A stretch of 64,000 bases of DNA, taken from the NCBI GenBank assembly GCA_024235635.1, contig JACKMA010000001.1, positions 1,116,001-1,180,000 of the forward strand, written 5' to 3'. Shown here in pieces: positions 26,844 to 34,261 of the stretch. How positions within the stretch are numbered: the stretch's first letter is position 1; each line of letters begins with the position of its first letter. The notes under the pieces are model-generated. The model saw only the letters and a list, made by a program, of their open reading frames with translations, was not told where the DNA came from and made no database searches. The position numbers and the translations under genes are program-made. Source of the DNA: Zoogloeaceae bacterium (GTDB taxonomy: Bacteria; Pseudomonadota; Gammaproteobacteria; Burkholderiales; Rhodocyclaceae).

Positions 26844-26871
26844 GGACGGACGACGCGCCGTCCAGATTTTT
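26844..26871 (+). terminator. Intrinsic terminator, plus strand
   Basis: The stem GGACGG (26844-26849) pairs with CCGTCC (26858-26863) across an 8-nt loop and is followed by five T at 26867-26871. Confidence 0.5.
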
Positions 26872-26891
26872 CTTCACGAAGCTCCTCATTA

Positions 26892-26918
26892 CCGCGCCAC
26901 CCGGCGCGGTTCTTTTTT
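26892..26918 (+). terminator. Strong intrinsic terminator, plus strand
   Basis: The stem CCGCGCC (26892-26898) pairs with GGCGCGG (26903-26909) across a 4-nt loop and is followed by TTCTTTTTT. There is no A-run on the other side, so it serves only the plus strand, where no gene is recognised. Confidence 0.75.
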
Positions 26919-27064
26919 CCGGGCTGACCGCGTCGGGCATGGACGCAGCGGGACCGGACGCCATTGCAGGCAGGCCACCGGCCACAATCGGTCGACGTCC
27001 CGGGTCCCCGCCGGCGACGAGCCGGGCACGGTGGGCGACGCCGAGTACGAACCGAACGCGACCG

Positions 27065-27835
27065 TCAGCGCCCGAGCAGGGCGCGCAGGTAGCGGACAGG
27101 AATTGCGTAGCTGATGCCCGAGGGTTCGGAGATCACGTTCTCCTTGGTGCCCTTCACGAACACGCCGTTGATGACGCCGACCACTCGGGCGCTATCGGCG
27201 TCGTACATCGGGCTGCCGCTGTTGCCCGGGTAGGCGGTGGCATCGAGCTGATAGACCTTGAACGGCGCGGAAAGGCTTCGCACCATGCGCGGATCGAGCC
27301 GGCGCGCATTGCCCTGGGGAATACTGATCGGTGTCAGCGCCGAAATCATTCCCCGGTGCGTCACCGGCGTGAGACCGAGCGAACTGCCGATCGGAAAGCC
27401 CGTGAAGCCGATCTCGGTGCCCTCGGGCACCGGCACCTCAGCGGCCAGTACCAGCGCCGGCAGCGGCTGTCCCCCGATCTCCAGCAGAGCGAGGTCGTGC
27501 TCCTTGTCGATCCGCATTTCGCGGGCCGATCGGACCTCGGTCATGCCTTCCTCGACGTTCGGAATCGCGATTGCCAGTTTCTCCAACTGCTCGCTGTCAA
27601 GCACCGCCGGCAGCGCATGGGCGTTGGTGACGATGGTCAGCCCGTTATCGACCGCGAAGCCGGTCGCCAGGAACTTGAAGGCCGGACTGCGGGTTCGCTG
27701 GTACGTACCGATCGCCACCACCGACGGCTTGACCTTGACCAGGGACTTGGCGATTTGCGCAACCGCCGGCAGTGGCAGCGCGAACGCCATCACCAACGGC
27801 CATGCCAGCGCCACCGCTCGAATCGCTGGGCTCAC
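27065..27835 (-). CDS. Trypsin-like serine protease, exported, no PDZ
   Basis: A 256-residue protein with a signal peptide (about 1-26, AVA cleavage) and a chymotrypsin-fold protease domain. The catalytic triad is His73 (VTNAHAL), Asp114 (HDLALLEI) and Ser206 (YPGNSGSP). It is DegP-like in the core but lacks any PDZ domain, so it would be a small periplasmic protease without the usual peptide-sensing module. I use the GTG at 27835, which overlaps the stop of the lytic transglycosylase gene by four bases (GTGA); the longer frame upstream has no signal peptide and is antisense-like. Coupling suggests joint action on the envelope. Confidence 0.82.
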   Translation of the reverse strand: MSPAIRAVALAWPLVMAFALPLPAVAQIAKSLVKVKPSVVAIGTYQRTRSPAFKFLATGFAVDNGLTIVTNAHALPAVLDSEQLEKLAIAIPNVEEGMTEVRSAREMRIDKEHDLALLEIGGQPLPALVLAAEVPVPEGTEIGFTGFPIGSSLGLTPVTHRGMISALTPISIPQGNARRLDPRMVRSLSAPFKVYQLDATAYPGNSGSPMYDADSARVVGVINGVFVKGTKENVISEPSGISYAIPVRYLRALLGR

Positions 27836-28764
27836 CGGGCGTCTCCTGCCGCTGCCAGCGCCGGCTCGATGACCGACACCGGTGAGCGGCCCAGCGCAGC
27901 GGCCTCGGCGTAGGGATGGTGCGCAAATGGGTAGCGCGACCCCACCTTGTCCACATAGCGGCGGGTTTCGGGATAAGGTGGTACGCCGCGGTAGCGGTCC
28001 ACTGCGCCCTCGCCTGCGTTGTAGGCCGCGACCGCCAGCGCCACCCGGCCGCGGTAATAGGCCAGCAGCCACCGGAGATAGGCGAGCCCGCCACGGACGT
28101 TCTGTTCCGGATCGTGGATGTCGGCGACACCGAATCGCTCGGCCGTGTCCGCCATCAGCTGCATCAGCCCGACCGCATTGCGGACCGATACCGCGGCAGG
28201 ATCGAAATCCGACTCGGCGCGGGCGATCGCCAGTGCCAGCCGCGGCGCAATGCCGTACTCACCAGCCAGACGTGCAACCAGCAGGGCATGAGGACGCTGC
28301 ATGGCGTTCAGGCGCACCACGTAATCGTCGACCCGCCATTCGTCGGGATCCGCGAACTGGCGCTTGCGTTCGGCAGGGGGCGGCAGCAGGCACTCGGGCA
28401 CCGCGCCGCGATGACCACCGAGCAGCCTCAACATGTTGCCGGCCTGGACATGGCCACGGAAGGCCGCCATCGCGAACAAGGTGCCGGCGATGCCGTCGTC
28501 CCGGGGACCGCCGCGACCGTTGGCATACATCCAGCCGAGCGCATGCATGGCCTCGACATTGCCGCTGCGGGCCTCGGCGCAATAGAGCTCGCGTGCTCGC
28601 GAGGGATCGCGATCCACACCCTCGCCGTGCTCGAATGCCCGCGCAAGATCCAGCTGCGATGACTTGCCGGCGGCCAGGCTGCGCTCATGGGACGCGGCCG
28701 GACCGGCCGCCAGCAGCGCCATGCCCAGGCAGAAGCTGAGCAACCGGCGGGCGGTCACGCGCAT
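27832..28764 (-). CDS. Lytic transglycosylase with Sel1-like repeats
   Basis: A 310-residue exported protein. It has a signal peptide (about 1-25), two Sel1/TPR-like repeats (about 36-115), and a C-terminal SLT domain (about 160-290) with catalytic Glu184 in IARAESDFDP, GLMQLM at 199-204 and AAYNAGE at 246-252. These are the standard features of family 1 lytic transglycosylases that cleave peptidoglycan to anhydromuropeptides. It is coupled to the downstream protease gene and starts 4 bp after the nucleotide-sugar dehydrogenase stop. Sel1 repeats fused to SLT suggest a protein partner, perhaps in a secretion or polysaccharide machine; that is inference. Confidence 0.87.
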   Translation of the reverse strand: MRVTARRLLSFCLGMALLAAGPAASHERSLAAGKSSQLDLARAFEHGEGVDRDPSRARELYCAEARSGNVEAMHALGWMYANGRGGPRDDGIAGTLFAMAAFRGHVQAGNMLRLLGGHRGAVPECLLPPPAERKRQFADPDEWRVDDYVVRLNAMQRPHALLVARLAGEYGIAPRLALAIARAESDFDPAAVSVRNAVGLMQLMADTAERFGVADIHDPEQNVRGGLAYLRWLLAYYRGRVALAVAAYNAGEGAVDRYRGVPPYPETRRYVDKVGSRYPFAHHPYAEAAALGRSPVSVIEPALAAAGDAR

Positions 28765-28768
28765 CGCC

Positions 28769-30049
28769 TCAGAGTCGCCAGACTACGGCGCCGGCGGCTT
28801 CCAGCGCATTGCGATCGTAGGCGGATTTGACATCGGCAAAGATGCCGCCCGGCCGCAGCTTCGCCAACAGTGCGTCGAGCCCCATGTCGCGGTATTCGGC
28901 GTGGGCCACGGCGGCGACGATTGCGTCGGATTCCGGCAGGGCGTCCCATGCGGTCAGGCCGACACCGTATTCCTCCTCGGCCTCGGCGGATTCGGCGACC
29001 GGATCGTGCACCGAGACCTCGCAGCCGAAGCTCTGCAGCTCACGGATCACGTCGATCACCTTGCTGTTGCGCAGGTCGGGACAGTTTTCCTTGAACGTCA
29101 GCCCGAGCACCGTCACGCGCGCACCCTTGATGTTGCTGCCGGCCTGGATCATCGCCTTGATGGTCTGCTCGGCGACGTGCTTGCCCATGCCGTCGTTGAT
29201 CCGGCGACCGGCGAGGATCACCTGCGGGTGGTAGCCCAGCATGTCGGCCTTGTAGGTCAGATAGTACGGGTCGACGCCGATGCAGTGACCACCGACCAAG
29301 CCCGGTCGGAACGGCAGGAAGTTCCATTTGGTGCCGGCGGCTTCGAGCACTTCGACGGTGTCGATCCCGATTTTGTGGAAGATCAGGGAGAGTTCGTTCA
29401 TCAGTGCGATGTTGAGGTCGCGCTGGGTGTTTTCGATGACCTTGGCCGCCTCGGCCACCTTGATCGAGCTGGCCGGATACACGCCGGCCGTGATCACCGA
29501 ACCGTACATCCGCTCGACCGTCGCGAGCGTCTCCGGGCAGTCGCCGGAGACGACCTTGACGATCTTGGTGACGGTGCGCTCCTTGTCGCCCGGATTGATG
29601 CGCTCGGGCGAATAGCCGACGAAGAAATCCTCTTTCCAGCGCATGCCGGAATGGCGTTCGATGATCGGGATACAGACCTCCTCGGTCGCCCCCGGGTAGA
29701 CCGTCGACTCGAACACCACGACGGCACCGCGCTTGAGGTTCCGGCCGACGGTCTCCGAACTCTTGACCAGCGGCGTCAGATCCGGCTGATGTGCGTCGTC
29801 CACCGGCGTCGGTACCGCGACGACGATGAAGTCCGCCTGGGCGATGGCTGCCGGATCGGTGTGGCAGCTCAGCTTGGTCGCGGCACGCAGGTCCTCGCTG
29901 CTAACTTCGCCGGTGGGATCGACGAAATCACGATAGGCCTTGACCTTCGATTCCGACAGGTCGAAACCGATGGTCGTGAATTTCTTGCCGAATTCCACGG
30001 CGAGCGGCAGGCCGACATAGCCCAGCCCGATTACTGCAACGGTCGTCAA
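28769..30049 (-). CDS. Nucleotide-sugar dehydrogenase (WecC/TviB type)
   Basis: A 426-residue UDP-sugar 6-dehydrogenase. The N-terminal Rossmann motif GLGYVGLP is at 8-15, a conserved FESTVYPG block at about 113-120, and the catalytic cysteine Cys256 lies in GGHCIGVDPYYL. Sequence style (VxPGATEEVCIP, SYSPERINPGD) points to the UDP-N-acetylhexosamine dehydrogenase subgroup (WecC/TviB/WbpA-like) rather than UDP-glucose dehydrogenase. It would oxidise a UDP-HexNAc to the uronic acid for exopolysaccharide or O-antigen. It sits downstream of prsT on the same strand, which ties it to the PEP-CTERM/exopolysaccharide region. The exact substrate cannot be read from sequence. Confidence 0.88.
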   Translation of the reverse strand: MTTVAVIGLGYVGLPLAVEFGKKFTTIGFDLSESKVKAYRDFVDPTGEVSSEDLRAATKLSCHTDPAAIAQADFIVVAVPTPVDDAHQPDLTPLVKSSETVGRNLKRGAVVVFESTVYPGATEEVCIPIIERHSGMRWKEDFFVGYSPERINPGDKERTVTKIVKVVSGDCPETLATVERMYGSVITAGVYPASSIKVAEAAKVIENTQRDLNIALMNELSLIFHKIGIDTVEVLEAAGTKWNFLPFRPGLVGGHCIGVDPYYLTYKADMLGYHPQVILAGRRINDGMGKHVAEQTIKAMIQAGSNIKGARVTVLGLTFKENCPDLRNSKVIDVIRELQSFGCEVSVHDPVAESAEAEEEYGVGLTAWDALPESDAIVAAVAHAEYRDMGLDALLAKLRPGGIFADVKSAYDRNALEAAGAVVWRL

Positions 30050-30090
30050 AGTGACACCTCGATATTGTTCGATTGCAAAAAAACCTTCGC

Positions 30091-32886
30091 CTAGAGCGTC
30101 GCCCGGATGCGTTGCGCCTCGCGCTTGAGCCCGGACATGCCGGCATGTTCCTTTTCGAGCCGGTCGAGCAGCGCACGCGCGCGATCCGCCTCACCGGCCT
30201 TGGCCAGCGCCCTGGCGAGATTGAGCGCGATCGGCACGGACTTGGGCGCACCGTCGCTGGCGCGCTGCAGCAGCTCGACGGCGCGGGCGTGGTCGCCCTT
30301 CTGCGAACTCAGCATACCCACGGTGTCGAGGATGGCAGGATTGTCGGGGGCGAGTTCAAGTGCCGTTTCGGCGTACTGCTGCGCCTTCGGATCGTTGGCC
30401 TTGGCGCCCGCCCATGCGAGGTTGTTGAGCAACAACGCGTTCTTCGGCGCGACCTTGATCATGTCCTTGTAGTAGCGCACGGCGGTATCGTAGCTGGCCG
30501 AACGCAGCGCACTCTCGGCAAGGTAGCCACGCACCGCGAGATCGTCCGGGTTATCCCTGATCCAGGTCGCCACCGACTTGGCGGCCGCCTTGTCGTCGCC
30601 CGCCGCACTGAAGGCGGCGTGCAGCGCGATCGCGGTCTTGGCGCGGGGCTCGATCGTCTGCGCCTTCTCTAGATTGTCGATCGCGCGCTGCCAGTCGGAC
30701 TGGCGGATCGCCACGTCGGCCGTCAACAGATAGCCATCGGCAGACTTCTCGTGCTTCCGCCGCCAGTCTTCGGCGACACTGGACGCGCCGTTGAAGTCCC
30801 GGTGCTTGAGGCGGTGGGCGACCAGCGCCTGGGTCACCTCGAGATCGTTGGGAAATTGCAGGCGCGCCTTTTGCAGCGTCTGATCGGCGCCCGACATGTT
30901 GCCGGCCGCGGTCTGGGCTCCGGCAAGCAACAGCAGTGCGGTCTTCGAGGTCGGGTTCTCGGACGCCAGCCGACCGAATGTCGAGACTGCCTGCTCGGCC
31001 TGACCGGATGCCAGTTGGGCGCCGCCCAGCACCGCCAGCACGCGCAGGTTGTCGGGATCCTGGATCTGAGCCTCCTGGGCTACCGCGAGCGCTTCCTTCG
31101 ACTTGCCCCGCGACGACAGCTGGCGAACCAGAGCCACCTTCAGTGATTGAGCGTCTGGCGCGGCCTTGACCCCGTCGCGCAATTCAGCTTCGATCTCGTC
31201 CAGATCGGCGCCGGCCTTGGCCATCACGTCCACCAGCGCAAGTCGGGCGTTGGCGTCACCGGGGCGCATGCGCACGAGCTTGGCGAGGCGCTCGCGAGCC
31301 TCGTCCCCCTTCCTCTCTGAAAGATCCAGACGGGCCAGATTGACGGCCGCCGGCAGATAGGCGGAATCCTTTTCGAGCGACTGTTCGAAGGCCTTGCGGG
31401 CGCCGTCGGTGTCGCCCCGTGCAAGCAACGCGCCGCCCCGCAGGTTGGGACCGAGCGGATTATCGGGCTGCTTGCGCTCGATGCCGGCGATCGCTTCCAG
31501 CGACTGATCGATCTTCCCCTGTTTGAGTCGCGCCATCGACAGCGCGATGTCCGCGCGGATGCCTTGCTCGTCGAGCCGGGCGGCTTCGGCCAGATCGGCC
31601 ATGCCCTGCTCCGACTCGCCCAGTCCGATCCGGCTGACACCGAGGCGGATGCGCGCCGACGTATCCTCGGGCTTTCCTTCCAGTGCGCGCGAGAAGTATT
31701 CGGCGGATTTGTCGAAGTCGCCTTGCGCGAGATAGGCCTGACCCGCCAGTTGCAACAAGCCGCCGTCGGCACCCTGCTCGTTCAGCATCGGCTCGATCAG
31801 GTCGAGCGCGGCGCCGGGATTGCGCGCCATCAAATGGGCGGTGGCGGCCAGCCGCCGTGCAACCGGGTGATCCGGCTGGGCGGTCAGCACCACGCCCAGA
31901 TGCTGCAGCGTCTGGTTGAAATCGCGCTTGCGCAGGTGGATCGCACCGGTGAGCAGGCGGGCCGGCAGGAAGTCCGGCACCGCACCGACCACCTTGCTGA
32001 CCCCGTTGAGCGCCTCTTCGTCCTTGCCTTCCAGGAAGTCGAGGTAGGCGTTCAGGTAGAGCGCATAGACCTGGCGGCCACCGGTCGCCTTCGTCATGTC
32101 GTCGAGCGCTTCGCGCGCCTGCGCCAGCTCGCCCTGGCGGATCAGCAGCGACACCAGCCGGAAATGATTGGCCGGCTGCTTGGGCTCGACGGCGATCGCC
32201 TTGCGCAGTTCTTCCATCGCCAGCGGCAGGTCGGACTGGATCATCGCGATGCCGGCGAGCAGTTCGTGGGCCTCGGCGATCTGGCCGCTTTCCTCCAGCA
32301 CTGCCTTGATGATGCTGCGCGCCTCGTCGTAATCCTTTTCGCCGGCCTTGATCCGCGCCAGGCCGATGCGCGCCCGGGGATCGGTCGGCGATACGGCCAG
32401 GGCACGGTTGTATGCCACCCGCGCTTCCTGCAGGCGAGACACCCTTGCCAGTGCGTCACCGACCACTGCCTGCAGCGCGCCATCGGCGACGGGGTCCTCG
32501 AGCCGCACCGTTGCCAGGCGGTCGAGCAGCTTCTGACCCTCGCCGGCCTTCAGCATCGCCAGCGCCAGTGCCGGCACCACCTGGTCCTCGGGATAGCCGG
32601 CCTCGCGTGCGCGCTCCAGTTCCTTGACCGCGCCGGCGTAGTCACCGGATTCGACGTTAATCTGGCCAAGCAGAAAGCGAGCCTCAGCGTGGTTCGGCAC
32701 CTCCTGCAGCGCGTTCTTGAGCTGGATCTCCGCTGCCTTGCGATCATTACTGGCGATGTACTGCCGGGCCGACGCGATCATCTGGTCCGGATCGCTGCCG
32801 CAGGCGGTCAGCATCGACAGCCCGATCAGGGCCGGTCCGACGATCCGCAGCAGTCCACGCGCGCGGTGTCCCTTGTGCTTGTTCAC
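30091..32886 (-). CDS. prsT: PEP-CTERM system TPR-repeat lipoprotein PrsT
   Basis: A 931-residue lipoprotein with a lipobox LTAC (Cys29) after a short hydrophobic leader, then a long series of tetratricopeptide repeats through nearly the whole length; one A-x3-G-x2-Y/L-pattern repeat begins about every 34 residues. Length and arrangement match the PrsT family, found beside prsK and prsR in genomes with exosortase XrtA. It is probably outer-membrane-anchored in the periplasm and may help polysaccharide or protein export, as AlgK-like proteins do. It starts 4 bp after the prsR stop, so prsK-prsR-prsT is a single unit. Confidence 0.9.
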   Translation of the reverse strand: MNKHKGHRARGLLRIVGPALIGLSMLTACGSDPDQMIASARQYIASNDRKAAEIQLKNALQEVPNHAEARFLLGQINVESGDYAGAVKELERAREAGYPEDQVVPALALAMLKAGEGQKLLDRLATVRLEDPVADGALQAVVGDALARVSRLQEARVAYNRALAVSPTDPRARIGLARIKAGEKDYDEARSIIKAVLEESGQIAEAHELLAGIAMIQSDLPLAMEELRKAIAVEPKQPANHFRLVSLLIRQGELAQAREALDDMTKATGGRQVYALYLNAYLDFLEGKDEEALNGVSKVVGAVPDFLPARLLTGAIHLRKRDFNQTLQHLGVVLTAQPDHPVARRLAATAHLMARNPGAALDLIEPMLNEQGADGGLLQLAGQAYLAQGDFDKSAEYFSRALEGKPEDTSARIRLGVSRIGLGESEQGMADLAEAARLDEQGIRADIALSMARLKQGKIDQSLEAIAGIERKQPDNPLGPNLRGGALLARGDTDGARKAFEQSLEKDSAYLPAAVNLARLDLSERKGDEARERLAKLVRMRPGDANARLALVDVMAKAGADLDEIEAELRDGVKAAPDAQSLKVALVRQLSSRGKSKEALAVAQEAQIQDPDNLRVLAVLGGAQLASGQAEQAVSTFGRLASENPTSKTALLLLAGAQTAAGNMSGADQTLQKARLQFPNDLEVTQALVAHRLKHRDFNGASSVAEDWRRKHEKSADGYLLTADVAIRQSDWQRAIDNLEKAQTIEPRAKTAIALHAAFSAAGDDKAAAKSVATWIRDNPDDLAVRGYLAESALRSASYDTAVRYYKDMIKVAPKNALLLNNLAWAGAKANDPKAQQYAETALELAPDNPAILDTVGMLSSQKGDHARAVELLQRASDGAPKSVPIALNLARALAKAGEADRARALLDRLEKEHAGMSGLKREAQRIRATL

Positions 32887-32890
32887 TTGT

Positions 32891-34258
32891 CTAGGCCTCT
32901 TTCTTGATTCCGAAGCGATTCATCAGGTCGTACAACGTGGGCCGGCTGACACCGAGCACTTCGGACGCCTTGGCCACGTTGCCGTTGGTTCGCGCCAGCA
33001 CCCGCAGGACGGCAGCCTTTTCCGCCTCCTCGCGCACCTGGCGTAGGTTGAGCATCGACAGGTCTTCGTCGACCGCCTCGAAGCCGAGGTCATCGGCCGA
33101 AATGCGGTTGCCGTCGGCCATCACCACGGCGCGCTTGATGCAGTTTTCGAGCTCTCGCACGTTGCCGGGCCAGGGGTGGGCCTCGATTGCCGACAGCGCG
33201 TCTTCGCCCAGATGCAGGCTGCCGCGTCCGTTTTCTGCCGCCAGGCGTTTGACCAGTGCGTGAGCGATCAGGCTGGCGTCGCCGGAACGTTCGCGCAGCG
33301 GCGGAATGTCGATGACGATCTCGGCCAGCCGATAGTAGAGATCCTCACGGAACCGACCCTCGGCGATCAGCCCCTTGAGGTCCTGGTGTGTCGCGCAGAC
33401 GATGCGCACATCCACCGGGATCTCCTCGCGGCCGCCGATCCGTTCGATCACCCGTTCCTGGAGGAAGCGCAGCAGCTTCGACTGCAGCGGCATCGGCAGG
33501 TCACCGATTTCGTCGAGGAACAGCGTACCCTTGCTGGCCACCTCGATCTTGCCCAGGGTCTGCTTGACCGCGCCAGTGAACGCACCCTTCTCGTAGCCGA
33601 AGAGTTCGCTCTCCAGCAGCGTGTCCGGAATGGCCGCGCAGTTGATCGCAACGAAACGCTCCTTGCTGCGCGCCGACAGATTGTGGATCGCTCGCGCCAG
33701 CACTTCCTTGCCGGTACCGCTCTCGCCCAGCAGCATCGTCGTGACGTTGGCCGAGGCGACCTTCTCGACCGTCCGACACAGCTTCAGCACCGAGGTATCG
33801 CGCGTCAGGAAGCCGTCGAGCGGCGATCCGGTCTGCATCTGCAGGCGAAGGTTCTCCTGCTGCAACTCGTGCAGGCGATAGGCGCGGTCGATCGCCAGCG
33901 ACAGCAGATCGGGCTCGAACGGCTTTGCGAAGAAATCGTAGGCACCAAGGCCGACCGCCCGTACCGCGTTGTCGCGATCATGCTGCCCGGTCAGCACGAT
34001 CACCTTGGTCGAGGGCTGCAGTTGCAGGATCTCGGTCAGCAGCCGAAAGCCCTCGGTGACATCGTCGGGCGCCGGCGGCAGCCCGAGGTCCATCGTCACC
34101 ACCGCAGGCTCGTGCCGGCGCAACAGCGCAATCGCGCTTTCCCGATCCTCGGCCGGCAGCGTCTCGTAGCCGTCGAAGGCCCAGCGCATCTGTTTCAGCA
34201 GGGCCGGATCGTCCTCGACCAGCAACAATGGCCTGCGCTTTTCGTCCGTTCGTTCCAA
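32891..34258 (-). CDS. prsR: PEP-CTERM system sigma-54 response regulator PrsR
   Basis: A 455-residue NtrC-type regulator. Receiver domain (about 10-125, Asp57 in TMDLGLPP, Lys in FAKPF), AAA+ domain with Walker A GESGTGKE at 178-185 and the sigma-54-contacting GAFTGA loop at 225-230, and a C-terminal Fis-type helix-turn-helix in VAKASEVLGVSRPTLYD. It would activate RpoN-dependent promoters of PEP-CTERM protein genes, as shown for PrsR in related bacteria. No clear TGGCAC-N5-TTGC promoter was found in this window, so its targets are probably elsewhere. It lies between prsK and prsT with gaps of 3-4 bp. Confidence 0.93.
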   Translation of the reverse strand: MERTDEKRRPLLLVEDDPALLKQMRWAFDGYETLPAEDRESAIALLRRHEPAVVTMDLGLPPAPDDVTEGFRLLTEILQLQPSTKVIVLTGQHDRDNAVRAVGLGAYDFFAKPFEPDLLSLAIDRAYRLHELQQENLRLQMQTGSPLDGFLTRDTSVLKLCRTVEKVASANVTTMLLGESGTGKEVLARAIHNLSARSKERFVAINCAAIPDTLLESELFGYEKGAFTGAVKQTLGKIEVASKGTLFLDEIGDLPMPLQSKLLRFLQERVIERIGGREEIPVDVRIVCATHQDLKGLIAEGRFREDLYYRLAEIVIDIPPLRERSGDASLIAHALVKRLAAENGRGSLHLGEDALSAIEAHPWPGNVRELENCIKRAVVMADGNRISADDLGFEAVDEDLSMLNLRQVREEAEKAAVLRVLARTNGNVAKASEVLGVSRPTLYDLMNRFGIKKEA

Positions 34259-34261
34259 TGC

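Larger units (their letters stand above)
26568..27064. other. 497-bp non-coding gap with two plus-strand terminators
   Basis: The flanking genes are both on the minus strand, yet the gap holds two hairpin-plus-T structures that would end plus-strand transcription. I see no credible protein frame. A GGTTCGATTCC block at about 26821-26832 resembles a tRNA T-loop, but no tRNA can be folded. An unannotated small RNA from about 26620 to 26870 is possible. Confidence 0.45.

Noticed and set aside
26810..26850. Possible tRNA gene suggested by a GGTTCGATTCC T-loop-like block
   Set aside because: The T-stem pairs at only two or three positions, no acceptor or D-arm can be found upstream, and CCA is not encoded although both real tRNAs here encode it.
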